Shown piece after piece: positions 7,570 through 16,256 of a DNA stretch of 24,450 nucleotides (the stretch's first letter is position 1; every line of letters begins with the position of its first letter). Origin of the DNA: BQJU01 sp964015035 (GTDB lineage: Bacteria > Bacteroidota > Bacteroidia > Chitinophagales > Saprospiraceae); assembly GCA_964015035.1 (NCBI GenBank), contig CAXHCA010000102.1:1-24450 (forward strand), read 5' to 3'. Below the pieces are notes generated by a model that was given only the letters and a program-made list of their open reading frames with translations, was not told where the DNA came from and searched no databases. The translations under genes were made by a program, and so were the position numbers.

Positions 7570-9228
7570 CTAAACGGCGACTCCTTCCAGTACGCGATTC
7601 ACGAAGTACATATCCAGCATACCTTTATTTTTGGCTTCTACTTTACCGCGGTATTCACATTCAAAATTGTACTTCACCAGTCGGTAGGTCGTTTCCGAAA
7701 TATTGACACGGCCTGACTGGCTTTGCGACTCCACCCGGGCAGCGGTATTTACCGTATCGCCCCAGATGTCATAGGCGAATTTTTTCACCCCCACTACGCC
7801 GGCCACTACAGGTCCGGTATGCAACCCGATGCGGGCCTCAAAATAGGGCTTACCAATGCGCATGCGTTCCTTCATTTGCTCATCGAGAAATTCCTGCATT
7901 TCCAGCGCAGCACGAACGATATTGTGCGGCATTGATTTGCGGTCATTCAGGCCAGCGGCACACATGTAAGCATCGCCGATAGTCTTGATTTTTTCAATAT
8001 CCGGATACTGGCTGATAATGAAATCAAAACCTTTGAAACACTTATCCAATTCTTCCACCAGCTCTTCCGGGTTGAGTTGCTCCGAAATGCGCGTGAAGTT
8101 TTTAAAATCGGAAAAAAGGACCGTTACCTCGTTAAATTTACGGGCCTTGGCCTTGCCATTTTCTTTGAGTTCATGCGCAATATTGGCCGGCAAAATATTG
8201 AGTAGCAATTCATCCGAACGCTGCCGTTCCTCTTCGATTAGCTTATTTTTTTCCGCAAGGCTGTTGGCTGTTTTTCGCTTGGCGCGATAACGCACATAAA
8301 AGACCATCGCCAGCAAAAAGATAATGCCCGCCAAGGCGATCGACAAGTTCCGCAGGTATTTGCTTTCCTCGGCAACCATCCGATTGCGTTGTACTTCCAA
8401 CTCTGCCTCCTGTAACAGCGCCTTTTTTTCCAAAGCATCACGAGTCAACTCTTTAACCTCTCTTTCTTTTTTCTGAGCCAAGCGCTCCGCTTCCCTTTTT
8501 TGTTCGGAAATACTGGCCAGCTCCTCTGCTTTGGAAGAAATTTCTTCGTCTTTAAGCGACAATTGTTCTTGCTTTGCTTTATTGGATTGTAAGAGCTGTG
8601 CCTGGCGTGCTTCCAGGTTTGACTTATCAGTAGACAGTTGCTCCTGCTCCTGACGAAGATTGACCACAATAAATTCCAGCGCGTCCTTCTCCTTTTGCAA
8701 ACGGCGTTGTTCTCTTTCTAATTGTACTTTCTGCAAATCGTATTGTCCTTCGAGATCACTCATACTTTTACCATTCTGGCTAAAGTAATTGAAGGCTTCC
8801 TGATTGATCTCATAGGCTCGGCGGTAGTTGCGATCCTTGGTAGCCATTTTACTACGCTTGTCCACACTTTTGATGATGATATCCGAATCACCGGCCTGCT
8901 TGGCATACTGGAGGGCGCTTTTCATCCATACTTCTACATTCCGAGAATCGCGCTTCCGCTCATAGGCCAATCCAGTCAGATAAGCCGAGCGAGCTGCCAT
9001 CCCTTTATTGCTCTCCTGAACAGCCAATCGGTGTGCCGCCTTGGCGTGATCCAAAGACTTATCAGTATTCACACGCAGGTACTCTTCGCCCAATGCGTAG
9101 TGAACCAGCATCTTCTCCCGGTTTGACTCTGCTTCCTGCAGCTCTGCTTCCAAGTCCTTGATCTTTTGTGACTGGGCCCAACTCGACGCACTGCCTAGTA
9201 ACAACAACAAACAAAATAAAATTCTCAT
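7570..9228 (-). CDS. Membrane-anchored class III adenylate cyclase
   Basis: 552 residues. A signal peptide (residues 1-18, ending SSWAQ) is followed by a TPR-like helical region to about residue 155. A long coiled coil runs over about 165-290, one membrane helix spans about 294-313 (LSIALAGIIFLLAMVFYV), a linker follows, and the cytoplasmic cyclase catalytic domain covers about 365-520. Catalytic residues look complete: metal-binding D374 (LFSDF) and D419 (TIGDA), adenine-selecting K415 and D487, N494, and R498 (VNTAARVES). The Lys/Asp pair predicts ATP rather than GTP as substrate, giving cAMP. The expected topology puts the TPR and coiled region in the periplasm. Such proteins usually act as dimers, since the class III active site forms between two catalytic domains. 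What signal the outer region receives cannot be told. It is a single gene transcribed away from the peptidase-like gene's promoter region. Confidence 0.88.
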   Translation of the reverse strand: MRILFCLLLLLGSASSWAQSQKIKDLEAELQEAESNREKMLVHYALGEEYLRVNTDKSLDHAKAAHRLAVQESNKGMAARSAYLTGLAYERKRDSRNVEVWMKSALQYAKQAGDSDIIIKSVDKRSKMATKDRNYRRAYEINQEAFNYFSQNGKSMSDLEGQYDLQKVQLEREQRRLQKEKDALEFIVVNLRQEQEQLSTDKSNLEARQAQLLQSNKAKQEQLSLKDEEISSKAEELASISEQKREAERLAQKKEREVKELTRDALEKKALLQEAELEVQRNRMVAEESKYLRNLSIALAGIIFLLAMVFYVRYRAKRKTANSLAEKNKLIEEERQRSDELLLNILPANIAHELKENGKAKARKFNEVTVLFSDFKNFTRISEQLNPEELVEELDKCFKGFDFIISQYPDIEKIKTIGDAYMCAAGLNDRKSMPHNIVRAALEMQEFLDEQMKERMRIGKPYFEARIGLHTGPVVAGVVGVKKFAYDIWGDTVNTAARVESQSQSGRVNISETTYRLVKYNFECEYRGKVEAKNKGMLDMYFVNRVLEGVAV

Positions 9229-9255
9229 GATCTAATTACGATTACCCTAATGTTG

Positions 9256-9263
9256 CAAAAATA
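9256..9263 (-). promoter_or_regulatory. Possible -7 element for the cyclase gene
   Basis: On the minus strand this reads TATTTTTG, fitting TAnnTTTG, about 28 bases upstream of the cyclase ATG. No well-spaced TTG was found for the -33 box. Confidence 0.35.
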
Positions 9264-9338
9264 ACAACTCAGAACAACATATAAATATTATAAATATCTT
9301 CAATCCGCTAAAAATACGGATTATCTTTTAAACAATCC

Positions 9339-10607
9339 TTACCCGACAACGACCTCCCACATTTTATCTGGCACCAGGTATTTTTGCGATAGGTCTAGCA
9401 GGTCCTTCGCAGTTGTATAACGAGTGGCATCCACCAATTGTGTAAAATAGTCGAGCGGTAAATCTTCCAGAACCAGCGTTTTCACTACATCGGCTACATT
9501 AAACGGGCCGTCCACCATACTCAGAAAACTACCCAGCAAATAATTCCGCACCATCGTCAGCTCCTCTTCTCCTACGGGGTCCTGGCATAGCTGTTCCATT
9601 TCACGGTAAATTTCCCGTAGGCTGTTCTCTGTAAACTCCTTACCCACTTCGGTGCCGATGTAAAAACTGCCATCAAAGCGCATCGTGTCCAATAGGGAAT
9701 AGATATTGTAGGTGTAGCCTTTTTCCTCGCGAATATTAGCCATCAGGCGAGAGCCAAAGTAGCCCCCTAAAACTGTATTTAAAACGTACAGCCCTGGAAA
9801 GTCGGGATGTTTGCGGTCAAACAAATGTCGGCCGATACGAATGGCCGATTGCACGGTTCCCGGGTGTTCCAAATGTATTTTTTTCGGGTGGCTGGGGATC
9901 GCAGGAAAGGCATTCATCACCGGTTTACCCTTTCGATCCAACTGGCCCAAAAATCTATTGAGTAATGGGACTACCTGATCATCGATTTTACCGCTGACAA
10001 ACAACACACTATTGTCGACGGTATAACAACGCTGAAAATGTCGAATCAAATCTTCCCGGATGAGCGCGCCGTAGGTTTCCGGAGTACTGTTGTAGCCGTA
10101 GGGATGGCTTTCGCCAAAAATGACTTCTGTGATCTTGCGATAGGCGAGGACTTCATTCTTAGAGAGGTCTTCGCGCAAACTTTTCTGGTTGCGCTGGATA
10201 AAAGCCATCAACTCCTGCTCCGGAAAGGCTGGCTCGGCCAGGATTTCCGAAAGCAATGCCAAAATGGACTCAAAATGACGATTGAGCGAATAAACAACCA
10301 GATTAGCCGTATCCAGACTTTGTGGTGCACTGAGGCTACTGCCAAAAAAGTCAAAAGCTTCAGCAATTTGGGCAGAATCACGTTGACGCGTGCCTTCTTT
10401 CAGTAGACTGGCAGTAGCCCGGGCCACCATTTGTTTTTCTTCATAAGGCCTTCCGGCAAAGAAGACCAATTCCAGTTTGAGCGCTTCCTGTGTCCCCACA
10501 TCAATGAGATAGACCGGCATGCCGTTGTCGAGGCGGATGGATTCCACCGGCGGCAATTCCAGCTTTTCAATCGGCCGGATAGAAGGAGCAATCTTGCGGT
10601 TAGGCAT
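9339..10607 (-). CDS. M16B-family peptidase-like protein without the zinc motif
   Basis: A 422-residue protein with the two-domain fold pattern of the M16B (pitrilysin/mitochondrial processing peptidase) family. The catalytic HxxEH zinc motif that should sit near residues 60-70 is absent. The equivalent stretch reads KQMVARATASLLKEGT, with no histidine. In contrast the C-terminal substrate-binding signature of the non-catalytic subunit is kept: GSRLMANIREEKGYTY, with R287 and Y298/Y300. In bacterial M16B pairs one subunit carries zinc and the other carries this Arg/Tyr pair. That makes this a non-catalytic partner. No catalytic subunit gene is adjacent: dnaN lies divergently upstream and the cyclase lies downstream. 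There is no signal peptide, so a cytoplasmic location is likely. Confidence 0.85.
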   Translation of the reverse strand: MPNRKIAPSIRPIEKLELPPVESIRLDNGMPVYLIDVGTQEALKLELVFFAGRPYEEKQMVARATASLLKEGTRQRDSAQIAEAFDFFGSSLSAPQSLDTANLVVYSLNRHFESILALLSEILAEPAFPEQELMAFIQRNQKSLREDLSKNEVLAYRKITEVIFGESHPYGYNSTPETYGALIREDLIRHFQRCYTVDNSVLFVSGKIDDQVVPLLNRFLGQLDRKGKPVMNAFPAIPSHPKKIHLEHPGTVQSAIRIGRHLFDRKHPDFPGLYVLNTVLGGYFGSRLMANIREEKGYTYNIYSLLDTMRFDGSFYIGTEVGKEFTENSLREIYREMEQLCQDPVGEEELTMVRNYLLGSFLSMVDGPFNVADVVKTLVLEDLPLDYFTQLVDATRYTTAKDLLDLSQKYLVPDKMWEVVVG

Positions 10608-10629
10608 AATTTTTTAGTTTTAACCGCCG

Positions 10630-10637
10630 CAAAGGTA
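10630..10637 (-). promoter_or_regulatory. Possible -7 element for the M16B-like gene
   Basis: Reads TACCTTTG on the minus strand, a match to TAnnTTTG, 22 bases before the start codon. A -33 TTG at proper spacing was not seen, so confidence is low. Confidence 0.3.
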
Positions 10638-10724
10638 AGGGTAATGATTACATTTTTGGAGGCGTATTTTTGCAATGGCGGCAAAATGCCTTGAACTTAT
10701 CAACATCCTGTTAATTTTTTATCC

Positions 10725-10754
10725 TTGAAATGTTGATAATAAACTCTATTTTTG
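10725..10754 (+). promoter_or_regulatory. Bacteroidota-type promoter of dnaN
   Basis: TTG at 10725-10727 is separated by exactly 19 bases from TATTTTTG at 10747-10754, which fits the primary sigma factor consensus TTG-N19-TAnnTTTG known from Bacteroidota. Transcription would begin near 10760, leaving a 5' leader of roughly 85 bases before the dnaN ATG. It is the best promoter match in the window. Confidence 0.6.
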
Positions 10755-10844
10755 TCTTTTGGCTACATTGGCCTGTAACATAACTTGAAGCTTTAACCAG
10801 GGAGCCAACTCATTGGTTTCCAAATTAAAACCCTGCGAAAGACT

Positions 10845-11960
10845 ATGAAATTTAGCGTTTCTTCTTCGGAACTACTCAAACAATTGCAAATTGCAGGCGG
10901 GGCTATCGGATCCAACCCGGTATTGCCCATATTGGAAGACTTTCTCTTTACGATCGAAAATAACAAACTTCGCATCACTGCAACGGATCTAGAGACTTCA
11001 ATCACCAATGAAATTGAGGTCAACGCAGACACTAGCGGCACGGTGGCGGTCCCTGCAAAAATTTTGCTGGAAACGTTGAAAGCATTGCCTCAGCAACCAA
11101 TCACCTTCAATGTCAACGAAGAAAATTTTGGCATTGAAATTACCTCCGCCTATGGAAAATATAAGCTGGCCGGTGAAAATGGTGCGGACTTTCCCCGTAT
11201 TCCCGAGGCAGATAATGTGGATGCCATCGAATTGCAGGCGCAGATGCTGAACCAAGGCATCAGCAAGACACTTTTTGCCACCAGTAGCGATGAATTGCGG
11301 CCGGCCATGACGGGGGTTTATTTCCAGGTCGATTTTAATAAACTGATCCTGGTAGCTACGGATGCACACAAGCTGGTCAAATATACCTTTAGTGAAATTG
11401 GTGGTGATGTTTCCACCTCCTTTATCGTGCCTAAAAAAGCCTTGAACCTCCTGAAAAACGCCTTGCCATCGGGAGGAGAGGTGACCTTGTCGTTCAATAA
11501 AGCTAATGCTTTTTTCAACTTTGAAGGCACCTCACTGGTTTGTCGCCTAATCGATGCCCGTTATCCGGATTACAACGCTGTGATTCCGGTGGACAATCCA
11601 AATGTATTGGCACTGCCACGCACCGATTTCCAGAATTCGCTCAAGCGGATCGCCATTTACGCCAATAAAACGACCAATCAAGTCATTTTGAACATCACGG
11701 AAAATAGCCTCACTATCTCGGCTCAGGACCTGGATTTCTCCAACGAAGCGACCGAACAGCTGGCCTGTAGTTATGATGGAGACCCGTTGACCATTGGCTT
11801 CAATGCCAAATTCCTGGTGGAAATGCTGGGCGTGCTCGAATCTGACGATATCAAGATTGAATTGTCGGGCCCAACCCGGGCCGGTATTCTTCACCCGGTA
11901 GATGAGGTTGCAGGAGAGGAAATCCTGATGCTTGTCATGCCGGTAATGCTGAGCAATTAA
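10845..11960 (+). CDS. dnaN: DNA polymerase III beta subunit (sliding clamp)
   Basis: The beta clamp is a ring-shaped dimer that encircles DNA and tethers the replicative polymerase and repair proteins. The 371-residue length fits the family (about 366-375). The three similar clamp domains are visible. The N-terminus MKFSVSSSELLKQLQ and the segment LRITATDLETSI are typical. The middle domain has ATDAHKLVKYTF, and the C-terminus ends in VMPVMLSN, where the peptide-binding pocket residues lie. It starts about 85 bases after a strong consensus promoter. A lipoprotein and nadD follow at 11 and 17 bases, so the three are probably co-transcribed. It is not next to dnaA here. Confidence 0.97.
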   Translation: MKFSVSSSELLKQLQIAGGAIGSNPVLPILEDFLFTIENNKLRITATDLETSITNEIEVNADTSGTVAVPAKILLETLKALPQQPITFNVNEENFGIEITSAYGKYKLAGENGADFPRIPEADNVDAIELQAQMLNQGISKTLFATSSDELRPAMTGVYFQVDFNKLILVATDAHKLVKYTFSEIGGDVSTSFIVPKKALNLLKNALPSGGEVTLSFNKANAFFNFEGTSLVCRLIDARYPDYNAVIPVDNPNVLALPRTDFQNSLKRIAIYANKTTNQVILNITENSLTISAQDLDFSNEATEQLACSYDGDPLTIGFNAKFLVEMLGVLESDDIKIELSGPTRAGILHPVDEVAGEEILMLVMPVMLSN

Positions 11961-11971
11961 TTAGATTACTT

Positions 11972-12430
11972 ATGAAGTTCTCATTTAACTGGAAGTGGCT
12001 TTTATCCATTGGCCTCGGCCTGTTTGCGGCATGCCAGCAGGATGCAACCACCAGCAGATCTCCTGAAGAAGTGGTGCGCCAATACCAGGCATTTCTGGAC
12101 AAAAATGAGTTTGACAAAGCCAAAAAGATCAGCACGCCGGAAGGCAAGGAAATACTCGAAGGATTGAAAGTCTTCTTCTCAGGCCCTGCCGGTGATTCCA
12201 CCATGGTACATACTGATTTTCTGAGCATTGCCTGTGAGGAAATGGGAACCACTGCTCGCTGTACCTGCCAGCTCAAAGACGAGTACGAAACCTACGAATC
12301 GGTATTTAAACTACAAAAAATGGACGGTCGCTGGTTGGTAGACACCAATGATGAAGGGGTGATCATCAAACAATCGGAAAGTGAGGAATTGATTGAGGAG
12401 GATACTACTCAAACGCACACACCGTATTAA
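11972..12430 (+). CDS. DUF4878-like lipoprotein
   Basis: 152 residues, starting with a lipoprotein signal (MKFSFNWKWLLSIGLGLFAAC) with a lipobox LFAAC and lipidation cysteine C21. The mature part begins with a charged helix, SPEEVVRQYQAFLDKNEFDKA, that resembles DUF4878, a NTF2-like fold common in small Bacteroidota lipoproteins. The next part (CTCQLKDEYETYESVFKLQKMDGRWLV) is the matching curved beta-sheet with a closing GRW motif. It is probably anchored in a membrane facing the periplasm, and its function is not known. It starts 11 bases after dnaN and ends 17 bases before nadD, and is likely in one transcript with both. Confidence 0.78.
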   Translation: MKFSFNWKWLLSIGLGLFAACQQDATTSRSPEEVVRQYQAFLDKNEFDKAKKISTPEGKEILEGLKVFFSGPAGDSTMVHTDFLSIACEEMGTTARCTCQLKDEYETYESVFKLQKMDGRWLVDTNDEGVIIKQSESEELIEEDTTQTHTPY

Positions 12431-12447
12431 AATACTTCTACTCCTTA

Positions 12448-13032
12448 ATGGCAGACTCACAAAAAATCGGCCTTTTCTTTGGTTCCTTTAATCCGGTGCA
12501 CATCGGGCATTTGATCATTGCCAATTTTATGGCCACCCAGACTGATCTGAAGCAAGTGTGGCTGGTGGTTTCTCCTCAAAATCCGCTCAAGCCGAAGTCA
12601 ACCCTGGCTCGCGACCATGATCGCCTACACTTGGTAAGATTAGCCATTGATGACAATCCCCTGCTGCGGGCTTCTGATGTGGAATTTAATTTACCAAAAC
12701 CTTCCTATACCATAGATACCCTGACCTATCTGCATGAGCAATATCCCGACCGACAATTTGTCCTGATTATGGGCAGCGACAATATCGCCACCTTGCACAA
12801 ATGGAAAAACTATGAACTGATTCTACGCGATTACGAAATTTACGTCTACCAACGCCCCAATTACAAGGCCGGAGAGTTGGCTTCCCATGCTAGTGTAAAA
12901 AGCTTCGAAGCGCCGCTGATGCAAATCTCTGCCAGTTACATCAGAAAATGTATTAAGGCTGGCCAGTCGGTGCAATACCTGGTGCCACCGGAAGTGCATG
13001 AGTACTTGTTGAGTAGTTCCCTCTATAAATAA
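12448..13032 (+). CDS. nadD: Nicotinate-nucleotide adenylyltransferase
   Basis: NadD joins nicotinate mononucleotide and ATP to make nicotinate adenine dinucleotide, the step before NAD synthetase. The nucleotidyltransferase motif GSFNPVHIGH (12-21) provides the catalytic histidines H18 and H21. The second signature, ISASYIR (160-166), binds ATP phosphates. KPSYTIDTL (84-92) is a typical substrate-contacting segment, and MGSDN (108-112) is conserved. The 194-residue length is normal. It is the last gene of a tight three-gene run with dnaN and a lipoprotein. The next gene, porZ, starts 147 bases later and probably has its own promoter. Confidence 0.95.
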   Translation: MADSQKIGLFFGSFNPVHIGHLIIANFMATQTDLKQVWLVVSPQNPLKPKSTLARDHDRLHLVRLAIDDNPLLRASDVEFNLPKPSYTIDTLTYLHEQYPDRQFVLIMGSDNIATLHKWKNYELILRDYEIYVYQRPNYKAGELASHASVKSFEAPLMQISASYIRKCIKAGQSVQYLVPPEVHEYLLSSSLYK

Positions 13033-13098
13033 GGATCTTCAGTGTGTTTTTGACATACATCGTACACTTAATCTTAAATCCTTTCGGTAAAACAATAA

Positions 13099-13106
13099 TA
13101 AATTTG
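13099..13106 (+). promoter_or_regulatory. Possible -7 element for porZ
   Basis: TAAATTTG fits TAnnTTTG and lies 73 bases before the porZ ATG. The -33 region has only a weak TTTCGG-like stretch, so this is tentative. Confidence 0.3.
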
Positions 13107-13179
13107 CTTCCCAAGTTAAATTTTCACATTCTTTGACCAGTTTCGATCGATACCTTAGCACTTTGTCAAACCATAAAAT

Positions 13180-15537
13180 ATGTTGCGTTTACTACTCTCA
13201 ATAGTTGCCGGCAGCCTTTTGTCTGCCACGCTCTCTGCACAAAATGTCCTGCCCATTGGCAGTTGGCGGTCCCACTTGCCCTATCACAGCGGTGAGTTTG
13301 TCAGTCAAGGCCCCAACACCGTCTACTTTGCCACGGAATGGTCCATCATGGAACTCGACAAAGAAGAACGCTCCACTCGGTTTATTTCCACGGTGGAGGG
13401 CTTGAGCAATACGGGCATCAAATTAATCAAATACAATGCCCTCAGTGAAATCCTGATGGTCGTCTATACCAATAGTGTAATTGATCTGATCAAACCTACG
13501 GAGATCATCACCATGCCTCAGATCAAAAACTTCACCAATATCACTGGTGAAAAAACAGTGAATGACATTTTTGTGGAAAACGATGCTACCATGCTGTTGG
13601 CCGGTAGTTATGGCATCTCACGGGTCAATATTTCGGCCAACGAATTTGCGTTCACTACCTTCACAGGCACTCCTGTAAATACGGTTGTCAATTTTGACGG
13701 ATACATCTATGCGGGCACCAACGAAGGCATTTACCGAGCCGTCGCCAACAGTTTCACCTTAGAAGATTTCAGTAGTTGGCAATATCTGGGAGCAGAGCAA
13801 GGTTTTCCCGACGATTATAGTACCCACGCCATGGCCATTTTTAACGATCACCTTTACTTTGACATCAATCACGACCTCTACAGAATGGATGATGGCAGTA
13901 TTGTGTTGGTACACCCGGAGGAAGAATACACGATGGCGTACCTTACAGCTGAGGGTGCACATTTGCTGGTAGGCTACCAGTGTAATTCCGACAATTGCAA
14001 CAACGGAAAAATGCTCTATTTTGACACAGAAGAAACCATGGGCCGAGCCACAAATGGCTGCTTTGGCGTGCCAAAATACGCGGTCGAGGATGACAAAGGA
14101 AGGGTTTGGTTTGCCGATAACTGGCGCTTTTTTCGCATGGTCAACAACTTGTCCGACCCCAGTTGTACCTACCTCGACTTTAACTCTCCTTATTCGGAAA
14201 AGGCGTGGAGTCTCACCGTTGAGAACAACCAACTCTGGATTACCGGTGGCGGGTTGAATCAGGCCTTTACTAATCGCTTTTTAAATGATGGATTGTATTC
14301 CTTCATCGATGGCCAATGGACCAATTATAACCGCGAAAACACCCCCGTCTTAAAAGGCGCCAACCCCAATGATGGCAATGATGATGTCCGGGATTTTTTA
14401 TCAATTGAAGTAAACCCGGTCAATGGCAAAGTATATGCCGGATCATTTCTGGAGGGTTTATTGGAAATTGATGGAGAAAACCTGACCGTTTACAATAAAC
14501 TAAACTCCTCCCTGAGCGGAGCCGCAGGAGATGCCAGCCGCGTTCGCATCGGCGGGGTAGCCACCGACGATGAAGGCAATGTTTGGGTCACCAATCACTC
14601 TGCTGAAAATGGAAATTCCATTTCCGTACTCAAAACCGACAACACCTGGCAAAGCTTCAGTAAGGTTTGTGCACAAACCAACCTTTTTGACCTCGATATT
14701 GACGCCAGTGGATTCAAATGGGCCCTCATTGGCAACAGCCAAGGTGGAGTACTGGTCTTCGATGAAGGAGATATTGAAGATCAGAGTGATGATCGTTGCG
14801 AAGTATTCACAGCAAGCAATAGTGCACTAACCACCAATGATACCCAGTGCCTGGTCGCTGACTTAGACGGCGAAGTATGGGTGGGTACCGGTGAAGGCAT
14901 CATCATTTTTGAATGCGGGGCCAGTATCTTTGACGATTCTTGCCCCCGGGGTACTCGCCGTATTGTTCAAGGTGATGATGACAACTTTGCCTACCTGCTG
15001 GAAACCGAAGTGGTACAAGCTATTGCCGTTGATGGAGCCAATCGTAAATGGGTCGGCACCAAAAATGGCATTTACCTGCTTTCCGCCAATGGAGAAGAGC
15101 AAATCCAGCGTTTTACAGTTGATAATTCGCCCTTGTTTGATAACAATATCCTCGACATTGCCGTCAACCAACTCACCGGCGAGGTATTCTTTGCCACCAA
15201 TAAAGGCGTGCTTTCCTACCAAAGTGATGCCATTCTCGGCGGTCGGGTGCACAATGCCGAAGTGGAGGTCTATCCCAATCCGGTACGGCCGGAATACGAT
15301 GGCCCCATTGCCATTCGTGGTCTGGCGCGCGATGCCAATGTGAAGATCACCGATATCAACGGTAAGATGGTTTATGAAACCCAGGCGCTGGGAGGACAAG
15401 CCATCTGGAATGGCCGTGACTACAACGGTCGCCGGGCCCACAGTGGCGTTTATTTGGTATTTAGTTCAGGAACTGCCCGCTTCTCCGGTTTTGACAATAC
15501 CACCACGGCAGTTGCGAGGATATTGGTTATTAATTAA
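13180..15537 (+). CDS. porZ: Type IX secretion system protein PorZ
   Basis: A 785-residue exported protein with signal peptide MLRLLLSIVAGSLLSATLSAQ. The mature start, LPIGSWRSHLPYHSG, followed by VYFATEWSIMELDKE and VEGLSNTGIKLIKYN, matches the N-terminal beta-propeller of PorZ. More propeller blades follow, with repeats such as DDKGRVWFADN, DDEGNVWVTN, LDGEVWVGTGEG and ANRKWVGTKNGIYLLS. The last ~75 residues resemble a type IX C-terminal sorting domain: VEVYPNPVRP, VKITDINGKMVYE, WNGRDYNGR and SGVYLV. PorZ is part of the surface attachment complex that links secreted cargo to anionic lipopolysaccharide. Its presence implies that the host has type IX secretion. It is not beside other por genes. 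The tandem regulator-type propeller alternative is less likely because of length and the PorZ-like start. Confidence 0.85.
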   Translation: MLRLLLSIVAGSLLSATLSAQNVLPIGSWRSHLPYHSGEFVSQGPNTVYFATEWSIMELDKEERSTRFISTVEGLSNTGIKLIKYNALSEILMVVYTNSVIDLIKPTEIITMPQIKNFTNITGEKTVNDIFVENDATMLLAGSYGISRVNISANEFAFTTFTGTPVNTVVNFDGYIYAGTNEGIYRAVANSFTLEDFSSWQYLGAEQGFPDDYSTHAMAIFNDHLYFDINHDLYRMDDGSIVLVHPEEEYTMAYLTAEGAHLLVGYQCNSDNCNNGKMLYFDTEETMGRATNGCFGVPKYAVEDDKGRVWFADNWRFFRMVNNLSDPSCTYLDFNSPYSEKAWSLTVENNQLWITGGGLNQAFTNRFLNDGLYSFIDGQWTNYNRENTPVLKGANPNDGNDDVRDFLSIEVNPVNGKVYAGSFLEGLLEIDGENLTVYNKLNSSLSGAAGDASRVRIGGVATDDEGNVWVTNHSAENGNSISVLKTDNTWQSFSKVCAQTNLFDLDIDASGFKWALIGNSQGGVLVFDEGDIEDQSDDRCEVFTASNSALTTNDTQCLVADLDGEVWVGTGEGIIIFECGASIFDDSCPRGTRRIVQGDDDNFAYLLETEVVQAIAVDGANRKWVGTKNGIYLLSANGEEQIQRFTVDNSPLFDNNILDIAVNQLTGEVFFATNKGVLSYQSDAILGGRVHNAEVEVYPNPVRPEYDGPIAIRGLARDANVKITDINGKMVYETQALGGQAIWNGRDYNGRRAHSGVYLVFSSGTARFSGFDNTTTAVARILVIN

Positions 15538-15557
15538 ACTGGTTCTTCGGATTTTCG

Positions 15558-15565
15558 TACTTTTG
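15558..15565 (+). promoter_or_regulatory. Possible -7 element for adk-obg
   Basis: TACTTTTG followed by CA is a common form of the Bacteroidota TAnnTTTG box. It lies 62 bases before the adk ATG. No TTG at the ideal spacing was found upstream. Confidence 0.4.
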
Positions 15566-15627
15566 CAGTTCGTCCGAACCAAATAGCCATTTGTAAAGAA
15601 TTTTCCATTGGCTAAACCTAAGAAAGT

Positions 15628-16200
15628 ATGATAAATCTGATACTCTTTGGCCCTCCCGGTTCAGGGAAGGGAACTCAAGCTGCTAAACTTGTTGAAAAAT
15701 ACGGCTTGTTGCATATTTCCACCGGTGACCTTTTTCGCTACGAAATGGGTAACGATACCCCTCTTGGACTGAAGGCCAAAAGTTACATTGAAAAAGGAGA
15801 ATTGGTACCTGATGAAGTGACCGTTGGCATGTTGCGCAACAAAGTGGAAGCCAATCCGGATGTAAAAGGATACATCTTTGATGGGTTTCCCCGCACCCTT
15901 CCGCAATCTGAAGCATTGGATAATTTGCTTTGTGAGAAAGATGAAGAAATTTCCAAGTTGTTGATGCTGCAGGTACCCGACCAAGAAATTATCACCCGTA
16001 TATTGAAGCGCGGCGAGACCTCCGGTCGTGCGGATGATAATGACGAGGCGACCATTCGCAACCGAATTGATGTTTATAAAAGTGAAACAGCCCCAGTCTA
16101 TCACTATTACGAGGAAAGTGGTAAATCTGTATCGATCAATGGATTGGGGACCATTGAAGAAATTTTTGATCGACTCTGTAATGAGATTGATCAGTTGTAG
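15628..16200 (+). CDS. adk: Adenylate kinase
   Basis: Catalyses ATP + AMP to 2 ADP, keeping adenylate pools balanced. The P-loop is GPPGSGKGTQ (8-17). The AMP-binding part follows in LLHISTGDLFRYE and GYIFDGFPRTLPQSEALD. The arginine-rich helix around GETSGRADDNDEATIRNRIDVY carries the conserved R residues. With 190 residues it belongs to the short-lid form, which lacks the zinc-type insert. It precedes obg by 56 bases on the same strand and probably shares its transcript. A short inverted repeat lies between them. Confidence 0.97.
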   Translation: MINLILFGPPGSGKGTQAAKLVEKYGLLHISTGDLFRYEMGNDTPLGLKAKSYIEKGELVPDEVTVGMLRNKVEANPDVKGYIFDGFPRTLPQSEALDNLLCEKDEEISKLLMLQVPDQEIITRILKRGETSGRADDNDEATIRNRIDVYKSETAPVYHYYEESGKSVSINGLGTIEEIFDRLCNEIDQL

Positions 16201-16211
16201 GAAAACACCCT

Positions 16212-16239
16212 CTTTGCCCTGTCACGAGATGGGGCAAAG
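16212..16239 (+). repeat. 8-bp inverted repeat between adk and obg
   Basis: CTTTGCCC (16212-16219) and GGGCAAAG (16232-16239) form a perfect 8-bp stem with a 12-base loop, 17 bases upstream of the likely obg start. There is no T-tract, so a strong terminator is unlikely. It could modulate obg translation or mRNA stability. Confidence 0.45.
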
Positions 16240-16256
16240 AATTGGAAAACAAGGAT

